DNA of 64,000 nucleotides from Vibrio owensii CAIM 1854 = LMG 25443 (GCF_000817815.1 NZ_JPRD01000052.1:1-64000); one strand, 5' to 3'. Counted from the stretch's first letter, positions 17,780 through 26,933 are shown. Program-made: numbers and translations. The notes: generated by a model from the sequence alone, not told the origin.

Positions 17780-19240
17780 TTAACCGCGACGGTAGTTTGG
17801 AGCTTCCTTAGTGATTTGAACGTCGTGTACGTGTGATTCAGCCATGCCCGCACCTGAGATACGAACAAATTCAGCTTTAGTACGCATATCTTCAATCGTT
17901 GCAGAGCCAGTAAGACCCATGCTTGAACGTAGACCACCCATTTGCTGGTGTACGATTTCTTTTAGACGACCTTTGTATGCGATACGACCTTCGATACCTT
18001 CTGGTACTAGCTTGTCTGCTGCATTATCAGACTGGAAGTAACGGTCAGATGAACCTTGAGACATCGCACCAAGAGAGCCCATGCCACGGTAAGACTTGTA
18101 AGAACGACCGTTGTAAAGGATCACTTCACCCGGTGCTTCTTCTGTACCTGCGAACATTGAACCAACCATCACACAAGATGCGCCAGCCACGATTGCTTTA
18201 CAGATGTCACCAGAGAAACGGATACCGCCGTCAGCGATAACTGGAATGCCGAATGAGTTCGCCACTTCTGCTGCGTCTGCGATTGCTGTTACTTGAGGAA
18301 CACCAACACCCGTTACGATACGAGTTGTACAGATTGAACCAGGGCCGATACCCACTTTCACTGCGCTAACACCCGCTTCGATAAGTGCTTTAGCACCAGC
18401 ACCTGTCGCAACGTTACCGCCGATGATGTCTAGATCTGGGTAAGCAGCGCGAGTTTCGCGGATACGGTTTAGTACACCTTCAGAGTGACCGTGTGAAGAG
18501 TCGATAAGTAGAACGTCAACGCCTGCTTCAACTAGAGCAGCAACACGCTCTTCGTTACCAGCGCCAGCACCAACGGCTGCGCCAACACGTAGACGACCGC
18601 GCTCATCTTTACATGCGTTTGGTTTACGTTCTGCTTTATGGAAGTCTTTCGCAGTGATCATACCGGTTAGTTGGAACTCATCGTTCACAACCAATACTTT
18701 CTCAACGCGTGCTTCGTGCATCTTCTCTTGCACTTCTTCACGTGTAGCACCTTCTTTTACTGCTGCAAGGTTTTCTTTTGCTGTCATTACTGAAGACACT
18801 TTCTTAGAAAGGTCAGTAACAAAGCGCACATCACGACCAGTGATAATGCCTACAAGCTCGTTGTTCTCTGTGATGACAGGGAAACCAGCGAAGCCGTGTT
18901 TTTCAGTCAGTGCAACCACGTCAGCGATAGTCGCTTCAGGGCTAACAGTTACTGGATCAGAAACGACACCAGCTTCAAACTTCTTAACTTTACGAACTTC
19001 AGCAGCTTGCTGCTCAATAGACATGTTTTTGTGGATAAAGCCAATGCCACCCTCTTGCGCTAGCGCGATAGCTAGACGAGCTTCAGTAACAGTGTCCATA
19101 GACGCTGAAATCATTGGGATGTTTAGGGTGATGTTCTTAGTCAACTGAGTGCGAAGATCAGCTGTGTTTGGGAGAACGGTGGAGTGAGCTGGCACGAGTA
19201 GTACGTCATCGAATGTCAGCGCTTCTTTGGCAATTCTTAG
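17780..19240 (-). CDS. guaB: Inosine-5'-monophosphate dehydrogenase
   Basis: A protein of about 487 residues catalysing NAD-dependent oxidation of IMP to XMP, the committed step to guanine nucleotides. The TIM barrel is interrupted by a tandem CBS (Bateman) module at about residues 93-200. The catalytic Cys305 lies in GPGSICTTRIVTG, and the flap segment YRGMGSLGAM is present. The true start is the ATG at 19243-19241 (MLRIAKEALTFDDVLL), identical to the E. coli N-terminus. The gene therefore runs to 19243; the longer frame to 19300 adds 19 residues lacking family support. It is divergent from xseA, as in E. coli, with a PurR-like site at its promoter. Confidence 0.95.
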   Translation of the reverse strand, partial: LRIAKEALTFDDVLLVPAHSTVLPNTADLRTQLTKNITLNIPMISASMDTVTEARLAIALAQEGGIGFIHKNMSIEQQAAEVRKVKKFEAGVVSDPVTVSPEATIADVVALTEKHGFAGFPVITENNELVGIITGRDVRFVTDLSKKVSSVMTAKENLAAVKEGATREEVQEKMHEARVEKVLVVNDEFQLTGMITAKDFHKAERKPNACKDERGRLRVGAAVGAGAGNEERVAALVEAGVDVLLIDSSHGHSEGVLNRIRETRAAYPDLDIIGGNVATGAGAKALIEAGVSAVKVGIGPGSICTTRIVTGVGVPQVTAIADAAEVANSFGIPVIADGGIRFSGDICKAIVAGASCVMVGSMFAGTEEAPGEVILYNGRSYKSYRGMGSLGAMSQGSSDRYFQSDNAADKLVPEGIEGRIAYKGRLKEIVHQQMGGLRSSMGLTGSATIEDMRTKAEFVRISGAGMAESHVHDVQITKEAPNYRRG

Positions 19241-19357
19241 CATTTGCAATATCTCACAATTAGAGGAGTAAAAAGACAATCCAATCTCATCGTTTCGCAT
19301 AATGAGGGTAACCAGTTTTAGGTTGTTGGCTACATTTGGATTAGATATTGCGGAGGG

Positions 19358-19385
19358 ATTATACGGTTAACGCAATCGCTTGACC
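19358..19385 (-). promoter_or_regulatory. guaB promoter with PurR-like operator
   Basis: On the minus strand there is a perfect -10 TATAAT (19358-19363). Seventeen bases upstream is a -35-like TGGTCA. Lying over the spacer and -35 is ACGCAATCGCTTGACC (19370-19385, plus strand), which matches the E. coli PurR consensus ACGCAAACGTTTGCGT at 11 of 16 positions including the central CG. Purine repression of guaBA by PurR is known in E. coli; here it is an inference. Confidence 0.5.
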
Positions 19386-19474
19386 ACAAATTTTTTAATT
19401 TTTTTCTTGCAATTACCCCCTTGATATGTATTATATTGCCGCTAATTTCCATACTCACGTCTACGGAATTAGCT

Positions 19475-20806
19475 GTGCTCTCCCAGACCAATCAAAACAT
19501 CTTCACTGTTTCTCGTCTCAATGCCGAAGTGCGTCTGCTGCTCGAAAACGAAATGGGGATCGTCTGGCTTGTCGGAGAGATATCTAACTTCTCAGCTCCC
19601 GTCTCTGGTCACTGGTACCTCACTCTTAAAGATTCTCGCGCTCAAGTTAAATGTGCCATGTTCCGTGGCAACAATCGTCGCGTCACTTTCAAACCTGCAA
19701 ACGGCAATCAAGTATTAGTTAAAGCACGTCTGTCTCTGTATGAGCCACGTGGTGACTATCAATTGATCATTGAAAGCATGCAGCCAGAAGGTGATGGTCG
19801 TCTGCAACAAGAGTTCGAAGCACTTAAGATGAAATTGGCAGCAGAAGGTTTGTTTGCTCAAACCAACAAGCAGCCTTTACCTGAGCACCCAAAACGCGTT
19901 GGTGTGATCACCTCAAAAACTGGTGCAGCACTGTACGACATCTTAGACGTATTGAAACGCCGTGATCCTTCCCTACCCGTGGTGGTTTACCCAACCATGG
20001 TGCAAGGTGAAGAAGCGGCCATTCAAATTGCGCAGGCAATCGGCCGTGCAAACAGTCGTGACGAATGTGATGTATTGATTGTTGGTCGTGGTGGCGGTTC
20101 GTTAGAAGACCTTTGGTGCTTTAACAACGAAATCCTTGCTCGCACTATTGCTGCAAGCCAAATTCCGATCATCAGTGCAGTTGGTCATGAGGTTGATGTG
20201 ACAATTGCTGACTTTGTAGCGGACATGCGAGCGCCGACCCCATCAGCGGCGGCTGAATTGGTAAGCCGTGATAACAGCCACAAAGATCAAGCTTTGGTGA
20301 CTCGCCAACATAAGCTAGCCAGTGCAATGCGTTACTACCTAGCGCAACAAAAACAGCAATCGGCTCAACTGATGCACCGCTTAGAGCGCCAGCATCCAAG
20401 CTATCAACTGCAGCGCCAGACGCAACAACTTGATGAGTTGGAGATGCGCCTACAACGCGCAATGCAACGATTCATCACAACTCGCCAACAAGCTGTTGAG
20501 CGTAAGCATCATCGCCTACAACTGAACTCACCAGTAAAACGCTTGGCTGAACAGAAGTCGAAGCTTGATCGAGTCGAGCAAAAATTGCTGGATGCGATGG
20601 ACCGTAAGTTACTGACCATGCGCCATCAACTAGCAATCGCGGCAGAGAAGCTAGATACGGTAAGCCCACTGGCAACACTAAAACGTGGCTACTCGATCAC
20701 TCAAACTGAGCAAGGCCAGGTTGTTACCCAAGCGAAAGATGTAAAAACGGGCGACGTTTTAGTCACCCGCTTATCTGATGGTGATCTTCGCTCTACCGTT
20801 AACTGA
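19475..20806 (+). CDS. xseA: Exodeoxyribonuclease VII large subunit
   Basis: A 443-residue subunit of ExoVII, which degrades single-stranded DNA with XseB in mismatch repair and related processes. It has an N-terminal OB-fold (about residues 8-110, with IWLVGEISNF-like and SGHWYLTLKD segments), a catalytic domain (VGVITSKTGAALYDI, VGRGGGSLEDLWCFN, ISAVGHEVDVTIADFVADMRAPTPSAAA), a long coiled-coil region, and a C-terminal segment LKRGYSI. I start it at the GTG at 19475, which has GGA 8 bases upstream and fits the E. coli N-terminus; the longer ATG frame from 19421 adds 18 hydrophobic residues. Its last 8 bases overlap the convergent zinc-ribbon gene. Confidence 0.94.
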   Translation: MLSQTNQNIFTVSRLNAEVRLLLENEMGIVWLVGEISNFSAPVSGHWYLTLKDSRAQVKCAMFRGNNRRVTFKPANGNQVLVKARLSLYEPRGDYQLIIESMQPEGDGRLQQEFEALKMKLAAEGLFAQTNKQPLPEHPKRVGVITSKTGAALYDILDVLKRRDPSLPVVVYPTMVQGEEAAIQIAQAIGRANSRDECDVLIVGRGGGSLEDLWCFNNEILARTIAASQIPIISAVGHEVDVTIADFVADMRAPTPSAAAELVSRDNSHKDQALVTRQHKLASAMRYYLAQQKQQSAQLMHRLERQHPSYQLQRQTQQLDELEMRLQRAMQRFITTRQQAVERKHHRLQLNSPVKRLAEQKSKLDRVEQKLLDAMDRKLLTMRHQLAIAAEKLDTVSPLATLKRGYSITQTEQGQVVTQAKDVKTGDVLVTRLSDGDLRSTVN

Positions 20807-21023
20807 CTTTTTGAAACTCAAATCGAACACGTGATTTCGATTTGAGTTCATTACAACTATTGCAGAAATAGTTCGCCGCACCACAAGCTTGTAGCTTTTC
20901 TAGTTCAGCGTCGCAATCTGGACAAAATCCCACTTTCTTATAATCCGACTCACATTGATTACAGTGGTATTGACCTGTCCACTCCAGCTCAATATCGCAT
21001 GTTGGGCAAATATTCGGTTGCAT
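20799..21023 (-). CDS. Small zinc-ribbon protein (YfgJ-like)
   Basis: A 74-residue protein with four CxxC-type knuckles (CPTC, CNQC, CPDC, CNSC), as in E. coli YfgJ, which also sits next to xseA and der. It probably binds two zinc ions; its role is unknown. Its 3' end overlaps the 3' end of xseA by 8 bases on the opposite strand, with no room for a terminator between them. Confidence 0.85.
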   Translation of the reverse strand: MQPNICPTCDIELEWTGQYHCNQCESDYKKVGFCPDCDAELEKLQACGAANYFCNSCNELKSKSRVRFEFQKVS

Positions 21024-21094
21024 GGTTACCCCTAAAAACTTCTATTTACTGACTCACAGTCTAATCATACGGCAATCTTGTGCTTTGATCTTAA

Positions 21095-22099
21095 TCACAC
21101 GCGTTTGGCACGCTTGTTTTGATACATCGCAACATCCGCTTTTTGAATAAGCTCTTGCAATACCGCACGCTCGCTCATGGTACTCCAAGCGGCACCTATA
21201 CTGGCTTTTACTTTGTATTCCTCTAATTGGCATACTTGGTTAAGCTCTTGAACTAGACGGGTTGTAAAGTTTTGGTATGTATCTAAATCATGAAAGCAGC
21301 TGAAACCCACAAACTCATCGCCACCATAACGCCCTATCACTGAACATGAACGAAACGCTTGCTTTAAATGCTCAGCCACCAGCACCAAAACTTGGTCTCC
21401 GGTCTCATGCCCAAAGCGATCATTGATGTACTTAAACTCATCGATATCAACGAAAAAACATCCCACTACAGCACTTCGTGAACATTTGTGGTTGATCTTG
21501 TGATCGACTTCGGTCAAAAGCGCACGGCGGTTGAAGCAGTGCGTCAGTGGATCGCGACTGGCGTGAAAATGAAGTTGTTCTTCTAGGCGATACTTCTCTA
21601 AGGCTACCGCATACAAAGCGGCTAGCATTTCGAGCACTTCGAGTTCATAAGGATGAGGTTCAGAAGGTGTATTGCTGTAAATGGCAAATGTCCCAAGCAC
21701 ATGGCCATCCGAAGCAATAATAGGCACAGACCAGCATGCACGGAGTTGAGCTTGTTGAGTCAGCTCAAGGAAAGCGGCCCAGTTAGCGTGATGATCAATA
21801 TCACTAACGACCACGGTTTGCTTTAAGAATGCAGCAGCGCCACATGAGCCAATATCAGGTCCAATAGGGACACCTTCAATCGCTTGATTGTAGAAATCAG
21901 GTAAGTGTGGGGCAAACTCCAAATGCAGTGTGTTGGTATCGGGGTGCAATCGTAAAATGGAAGCTTGCCTCTTCCCAAATAGGTGTTCACTTAACTTGAT
22001 AACCTCATGGTTGAGGCTATCGCGTTCCATTCCCAGAGCAAGCTTACCTAAAAGACGATTGACTGCTCGGTGAGCATCTAACAGTCTATCTTTGTCCAT
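21095..22099 (-). CDS. GAF-GGDEF diguanylate cyclase
   Basis: A 334-residue soluble protein. An N-terminal GAF sensor domain (about residues 15-170, with DIGSCGAAAF and CWSVPIIASDGHVLGTFAIYS) precedes a GGDEF domain. The intact active-site motif GGDEF is at 259-263 and the metal Asp is in FVDIDEFKYIND. It should make the second messenger cyclic di-GMP from GTP. The usual allosteric inhibition motif RxxD just upstream of GGDEF is absent (the sequence there is RSCS), so product feedback is probably weak. The GAF ligand is unknown. This gene and the next one left-to-right interrupt the otherwise E. coli-like order between the zinc-ribbon gene and der. Confidence 0.9.
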   Translation of the reverse strand: MDKDRLLDAHRAVNRLLGKLALGMERDSLNHEVIKLSEHLFGKRQASILRLHPDTNTLHLEFAPHLPDFYNQAIEGVPIGPDIGSCGAAAFLKQTVVVSDIDHHANWAAFLELTQQAQLRACWSVPIIASDGHVLGTFAIYSNTPSEPHPYELEVLEMLAALYAVALEKYRLEEQLHFHASRDPLTHCFNRRALLTEVDHKINHKCSRSAVVGCFFVDIDEFKYINDRFGHETGDQVLVLVAEHLKQAFRSCSVIGRYGGDEFVGFSCFHDLDTYQNFTTRLVQELNQVCQLEEYKVKASIGAAWSTMSERAVLQELIQKADVAMYQNKRAKRV

Positions 22100-22213
22100 T
22101 GTGGCATATTCATATCGTTATTATGTTAATTAGCCTGAAATATAATAAATCTATTAATATGACACAGGTAACTAACTCACATTATGCGCACGCGGCACTA
22201 TAAAAGATCGAAT

Positions 22214-22245
22214 GCTGATCTTCGGATATTTCCCTTTTGATCAGC
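22214..22245. repeat. Small dyad in the 294-base gap before the GGDEF gene
   Basis: GCTGATC and GATCAGC (7-base arms) flank an 18-base spacer. It lies 115-146 bases upstream of the GGDEF start. The rest of 22100-22393 is AT-rich with nothing else recognised. Confidence 0.3.
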
Positions 22246-22393
22246 GATCACCCCTTAAAAGAATATTTATATAACCACATACCGAAAGCATAAGTTACAT
22301 ATTCTGTCTCTCAATTTTAATCAGAACTAAAAACTACACTTTCGAGCAAAAAACCACGCAAACAGGATTTAATAAAAAGATCAGAATCCAAAT

Positions 22394-23263
22394 TTAGCGT
22401 CTTACATCGGTGTGCATTTCGATAGTTTGTGAGTCTATTTCCACTAGTGTGACATGGATAGAACCGAAGTCACTCAAATGGCTCGCATGCGTTCCCCCAC
22501 AAGGGATGACAGCGATTTCACCTTCACCTAAATCACATTGCCAATAACGTGAATCCGTGAGATGTTCCCCATGGCAATCGACAGTGATCGCAACGTCTCT
22601 TTTTAGCCAATCCCCCAACAGAACATTCACCTGTTGTTCGATGCTTTTTAGGTCAGACAGCATATCTGCACTGTTTAACCCTCTTTTGCGGAGTGTTTTA
22701 CCTAAACGGTAGGTATCCAGACATTTATCTGGGGTAACAAAACTGGTTTCTTGCGCATAGCTGTTGAAATCGTAGTTACCATGCGGGTCTTTACGGTCAG
22801 CATCTTTACGCCAATAGTTCTGAGCCAGCACCTTATTGAGTGCAAGGTATGCAATGTGTCCTGCGCTATGACCACGACTTAGAGACAGTTGGTATTCTTT
22901 ATCCACTTCCAGCAACGCAATATCACCAACACCAAACGTATCGGTGAATGGCAAGACATGCACGACAACAAACGCCCACCCTTCCGTATCACGTTTTACC
23001 GGAATAGCTTGGCCAACATATAACTCTCCGCTTGCTAGTTCTACAGCCCCCACTTGGCAGTCAACCACATCAAAGCTCTTACCATTCACCGTCATCGTGC
23101 CTTTATCTGCTGGGTGATCAGGCCAAATATGGCTAACGGGATGAAAAGGCGTGACATCAGTAACAACGTGGGTAGCTTCTGATGTAGATTGAACAAATTG
23201 TACGTGCGCCTCTAACTGCCAAGTTTGATGACAGAAACGCGTCTTGGTTGCTGTGATTGTCAT
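22394..23263 (-). CDS. AlaX-type alanyl-tRNA editing protein
   Basis: A 289-residue free-standing homologue of the editing domain of alanyl-tRNA synthetase. It hydrolyses mischarged Ser- or Gly-tRNA(Ala). The zinc site motifs are intact: HSAGH (His132, His136) and CGGTH (Cys255, His259). I start at 23263 (MTITATK) because the longer frame begins inside the terminator hairpin of der. An editing-like fold fused to other chemistry cannot be excluded, but the residues point to trans-editing. It follows der by only about 80 bases but is separated from it by a strong terminator. Confidence 0.85.
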   Translation of the reverse strand: MTITATKTRFCHQTWQLEAHVQFVQSTSEATHVVTDVTPFHPVSHIWPDHPADKGTMTVNGKSFDVVDCQVGAVELASGELYVGQAIPVKRDTEGWAFVVVHVLPFTDTFGVGDIALLEVDKEYQLSLSRGHSAGHIAYLALNKVLAQNYWRKDADRKDPHGNYDFNSYAQETSFVTPDKCLDTYRLGKTLRKRGLNSADMLSDLKSIEQQVNVLLGDWLKRDVAITVDCHGEHLTDSRYWQCDLGEGEIAVIPCGGTHASHLSDFGSIHVTLVEIDSQTIEMHTDVRR

Positions 23264-23299
23264 GTGTTGATTACTTCTTATGAAAGCTTTGAATAAAAA

Positions 23300-23325
23300 A
23301 ATACCCAAGTCGAAACTTGGGTATT
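23300..23325 (-). terminator. Terminator of der
   Basis: AATACCCAAGT/ACTTGGGTATT, 11-base perfect stem, 4-base loop, followed by six T on the minus strand. It lies 17 bases after the der stop. Confidence 0.92.
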
Positions 23326-23342
23326 CATAAAATCTTAGGCGA

Positions 23343-24839
23343 TTACTTGTTGCGGTTCTTCACTGCAGACATCATACGTTTGCGCTTACGCTCTTGAGAA
23401 AGAGTCAGCTTGCCACCACGGTTTTCGTACGGGTTATCGCTGTTCTGGAAGTTAATACGGATTGGTGTACCCATGATTTCCAGAGACTTACGGAAGTAGT
23501 TCATCAAGTAACGCTTGTACGAATCAGGTAGATCGCGAACCATGTTACCGTGAACAACCACGATTGGTGGGTTGTAACCACCCGCGTGTGCGTATTTAAG
23601 CTTAATACGACGGCCACGAACCATAGGCGGTTGGTGATCGTCTGTTGCCATCTTCATGATACGAGTAAGAACAGATGTACCTACACGTGTCGTTGCCGAC
23701 TTGTACGCTTCTTGAATCGATTCGAACAAGTGACCAACGCCTGTACCGTGAAGCGCAGAGATAAAGTGAATACGTGCAAAATCAACGAAACCTAAACGGC
23801 GGTCGAGCTCTTTCTTCACGTTCTCTTTTACATCGTTATCCAGACCATCCCACTTGTTTACTGCTAGTACGATTGAGCGACCAGCGTTCAATGCGAAGCC
23901 AAGTAGGCTTAAATCTTGGTCAGAAATGTTTTCACGAGCGTCGATAACCAATAGAACCACGTTTGCGTCTTCTACGGCTTTCAGCGTTTTAACAACAGAG
24001 AATTTCTCTACTGTTTCATTGATACGACCACGACGACGTACACCTGCAGTATCGATGAGAACATACTCACGACCATCACGCTCCATTGGGATATAGATTG
24101 AATCACGTGTTGTTCCTGGCATGTCGTATACCACAACGCGTTCTTCACCAAGGATACGGTTAGTCAGTGTTGATTTACCAACGTTTGGACGACCGATAAT
24201 AGCCAGTTTGATTGGCTGGTCTTGCAAACGCTTGAACTCAGCTTCTGCGTCTTCTTCGGTGTAATCTTCAACCGCTAGCTCTTCATCTTCGAATTCAGTC
24301 AGATCTTCAATCTCACCTTCTTCAGATTCACTTGCCAGTAGATCATCAAAGAATGGCGCTAGAGCGCGCTCAAGTAGCGCAGTTACACCACGACCGTGTG
24401 CTGCTGCGATCTGGTACATGTCGTCAACACCAAGTTGCCAGAAATCGGCACAAGCGGCGTCAGCATCAATACCATCAATCTTGTTTACCACCAGCATTGC
24501 TGGCTTTTCGATTTTGCGCAGGTGCGCTGCAATCGCTTCATCCGATGGCGTTAATCCAGCACGGCCATCAACAAGGAATAGCACAACATCAGCTTCATCA
24601 ATCGCTGCTAACGATTGCTGTGCCATTTTTGTTTCTACGCCTTCTTCTGTGCCATCAATACCACCGGTATCAATAACGATAAATTCGTGTTCTTCACCAA
24701 GACGAGCTTGGCCATATTTACGGTCTCGCGTTAGGCCAGGGAAGTCCGCAACCAACGCGTCACGTGTGCGTGTCAATCGGTTAAATAGTGTAGATTTACC
24801 TACGTTCGGACGCCCTACTAGAGCAACAACAGGTACCAT
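23343..24839 (-). CDS. der: Ribosome biogenesis GTPase Der (EngA)
   Basis: A 498-residue essential GTPase with two tandem G domains, each with the P-loop GRPNVGKST (residues 8-16 and about 215-223), DxPG switch segments and NKxD (NKIDGID, NKWDGLD). A C-terminal KH-like domain follows. It acts in assembly of the 50S ribosomal subunit. A highly acidic linker (E/D-rich, about 170-200) joins the two G domains and is longer than the E. coli linker. It lies downstream of bamB as in E. coli, but with an intervening terminator. Confidence 0.97.
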   Translation of the reverse strand: MVPVVALVGRPNVGKSTLFNRLTRTRDALVADFPGLTRDRKYGQARLGEEHEFIVIDTGGIDGTEEGVETKMAQQSLAAIDEADVVLFLVDGRAGLTPSDEAIAAHLRKIEKPAMLVVNKIDGIDADAACADFWQLGVDDMYQIAAAHGRGVTALLERALAPFFDDLLASESEEGEIEDLTEFEDEELAVEDYTEEDAEAEFKRLQDQPIKLAIIGRPNVGKSTLTNRILGEERVVVYDMPGTTRDSIYIPMERDGREYVLIDTAGVRRRGRINETVEKFSVVKTLKAVEDANVVLLVIDARENISDQDLSLLGFALNAGRSIVLAVNKWDGLDNDVKENVKKELDRRLGFVDFARIHFISALHGTGVGHLFESIQEAYKSATTRVGTSVLTRIMKMATDDHQPPMVRGRRIKLKYAHAGGYNPPIVVVHGNMVRDLPDSYKRYLMNYFRKSLEIMGTPIRINFQNSDNPYENRGGKLTLSQERKRKRMMSAVKNRNK

Positions 24840-24969
24840 AACAACCTCTACAATAATCTTTCTTCTGTAGTTATAGGTAACGACTTGCTTGATGCCAAAT
24901 CAAACCAGCTTTTTACCTATAACCACGTCAGGAATAACGGTTAATAAATAATAATTTCAAACAACAAAA

Positions 24970-24999
24970 CGGCTCCTAACTGTTACCAGCCAGGAGCCG
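24970..24999 (-). terminator. Terminator of bamB
   Basis: CGGCTCCT/AGGAGCCG stem with a 14-base loop, then TTTTGTTGTTT on the minus strand. It lies 22 bases after the bamB stop and sets der apart from yfgM-bamB. Confidence 0.85.
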
Positions 25000-25020
25000 A
25001 ATGTGAATTATATCACGATA

Positions 25021-26181
25021 TTATTCGTTAATGGTTAGTTTCTTTACATCGCCATTGCGAGTGGTAATCACGTAACCATCAGACAACAACGTCGGGCCAA
25101 CAGCAAAACCACTGTCATCGACGTATTGTTGTGCAACGAATTCGCCCGTTGAGCGATCGATCCAGTGTAGGTAACCCAATGTATCACCTACCACTAGGTA
25201 GTTATCGACGATAACTGGCGCTGTAAGCTGACGGTATTCCAGCTTGCTGTTTTCCCACAACTCTGTACCGCTACGAGCATCGACAGCCACGACATGATCT
25301 TTCTCGGTGATCACGAAGATACGGCTGCCATCTGTCGCGATATCGTTCGCAGATGAGTAGTTACGTTTCCAGATTGGGTTTGCGCTGCGCAAATCGATAG
25401 CGATAAGCTGACCGTTATAACCCACGGTGAAAAGAGTGCCTCCCAGTACAATCGGTGAAGAGTCTACATCGACAAGGCGATCAATTTCGGTCGCACCTTT
25501 TGGTGTACCTACTGGTTGTTGCCAAATCAATTGACCACGTTCAACAATCACCGCCGCTAGTCGTCCATTTGCCGTACCCCAGAAAACACCACCACCAATC
25601 GCTGTCGGAGTACTATCACCGCGCAACGTTAGGTTTGGAACTTCAGTGCTCAATGCCCAGCGCTGTTCACCTGATGCTTCATCCAGTGCAATCAACATAC
25701 CGCGACTGGTGTTCACGATGATCATGCCTGAGTCAGCAACTGGTCTCGCCAGCACTTCACCACCGACTTCAATACGCCAGTTGATTTCACCTGTTTCTTG
25801 GTCAAGTGCAATCACTTCGCCATTTTCAGAGCCGATGTAAAGGTTACCGTAAGCGGCAGTAATACCACCAGAAAGACGTGCAATCACATCTTCTTCTAGA
25901 TCGGTTTGCCACTTTTGCTTGCCATCTTCTGGATCCAGCGCTTTCACTAGACCATCACGGCTTGCAACGAACAAGGTATCATTTGCTACAACAGGCGACA
26001 GTTTTGAGAAGTAATGACCTACACCATCACCAATCGATGCTGTCCATTTCGCACTTGGCGTAAACTCACTGTCTACCTGAGGTAGTGGAGCCATAACGAT
26101 AGTATCTTCTTCGCTAGCACAACCAGCTAGAATTCCCACCGTCAATGCCCCTAATAAGGCTTTCTTAAAGACTCTTTTCAT
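25021..26181 (-). CDS. bamB: Outer membrane assembly lipoprotein BamB
   Basis: A 386-residue lipoprotein of the BAM complex, which folds beta-barrel proteins into the outer membrane. The lipobox LAGC places the lipidated Cys at residue 21. The rest is an eight-bladed PQQ-like propeller with repeated D-x-x-T/S-G-x-x-x-W segments (for example DPEDGKQKWQ, DQETGEINWR, DARSGTELWE). The length and position match E. coli BamB (392). It follows yfgM by 12 bases and is probably co-transcribed with it. Confidence 0.96.
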   Translation of the reverse strand: MKRVFKKALLGALTVGILAGCASEEDTIVMAPLPQVDSEFTPSAKWTASIGDGVGHYFSKLSPVVANDTLFVASRDGLVKALDPEDGKQKWQTDLEEDVIARLSGGITAAYGNLYIGSENGEVIALDQETGEINWRIEVGGEVLARPVADSGMIIVNTSRGMLIALDEASGEQRWALSTEVPNLTLRGDSTPTAIGGGVFWGTANGRLAAVIVERGQLIWQQPVGTPKGATEIDRLVDVDSSPIVLGGTLFTVGYNGQLIAIDLRSANPIWKRNYSSANDIATDGSRIFVITEKDHVVAVDARSGTELWENSKLEYRQLTAPVIVDNYLVVGDTLGYLHWIDRSTGEFVAQQYVDDSGFAVGPTLLSDGYVITTRNGDVKKLTINE

Positions 26182-26193
26182 CCAATGCGGTCC

Positions 26194-26808
26194 TTATTTC
26201 GCCAGGTCGTCCAATTTCATTTGTAGCGTTGGGCTAGCATCTGCAGCTTGCTGAGCTTCAGTGTACGCCGCGTATGCTGCTTCTTTGTCACCTTGACGAA
26301 GAGCGATATCACCACGCTGTTCAGCAATACGACCAGTCCATGCTGCATCTGTCACTTTATCTAGTTCAGCGTTTGCTGCGTCAAAGTTGCCCATTTCAGC
26401 TTCAATGCGCGCAATACGGTAGCTAATAAGTGGAGATAGCGCGGCATCTTTGGTGTTGCTTTGAGCCCACTTCAGTTGCTCAAGTGCTGCTGAAAGATCT
26501 TTCGCATCCACTTGTACTTTTGCTAGCTGAAGTGCTGCAAGTACTGAGTACTCTTTAACTTCGTTTGAATCGATGAACGCTTGAATGTCCGCTTGTGCGT
26601 CTGCACCTTTGGTTTGAAGAGCGTTCATTACTGTTGTGTAGCTTTGAGAAGCTGCTTCACTCGCCTGAATCACAGAATCCTGGTAGTAACGCCAGCCAAA
26701 TAGACCACCTAAACCAACAACCGCACCGATGATGACGGCTTTACCGTTTTCCTTCCACCAGTCTTTAATGGCTTCAACTTGTTGTTCTTCAGTATCGTAA
26801 AGTTCCAC
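26194..26808 (-). CDS. yfgM: YfgM-family ancillary SecYEG translocon subunit
   Basis: A 204-residue inner-membrane protein with a short cytoplasmic N-terminus (EEQQVEAIKDWWKENGK), one membrane helix (about residues 23-42), and a periplasmic tetratricopeptide-like domain rich in Ala. E. coli YfgM associates with SecYEG and PpiD and hands secretory proteins to periplasmic chaperones. It lies between hisS and bamB exactly as in E. coli. Confidence 0.92.
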   Translation of the reverse strand: MELYDTEEQQVEAIKDWWKENGKAVIIGAVVGLGGLFGWRYYQDSVIQASEAASQSYTTVMNALQTKGADAQADIQAFIDSNEVKEYSVLAALQLAKVQVDAKDLSAALEQLKWAQSNTKDAALSPLISYRIARIEAEMGNFDAANAELDKVTDAAWTGRIAEQRGDIALRQGDKEAAYAAYTEAQQAADASPTLQMKLDDLAK

Positions 26809-26831
26809 TTCCTGTCCTCTTAAAACATGTA

Positions 26832-26891
26832 AATGGCAGCGAGGCTGCCATTGTCCCTATTTCGTCGAAAGGCTCCTATCTTGGGAGCCTT
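26832..26891 (-). repeat. Two tandem hairpins between hisS and yfgM
   Basis: The first in transcription order is AAGGCTCC/GGAGCCTT (26869-26891, 7-base loop). The second is AATGGCAGC/GCTGCCATT (26832-26852, 3-base loop), which ends 24 bases before the yfgM ATG. Neither has a clean T-tract. They may attenuate, stabilise or process the hisS-yfgM transcript. Confidence 0.55.
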
Positions 26892-26933
26892 GGTATTACG
26901 AATTAGGATTTAATCTTTAGCTTATTAAAAGAC

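Noticed and set aside
18654..19148. Long 164-residue open frame antisense to guaB
   Set aside because: It lies wholly inside a highly conserved gene and arises from its codon usage; its translation is low-complexity Ser/Thr/Ala and has no family features.
24418..24870. 150-residue open frame antisense to der
   Set aside because: It is a frame shadow of an essential gene with no ribosome site and no recognisable motif.
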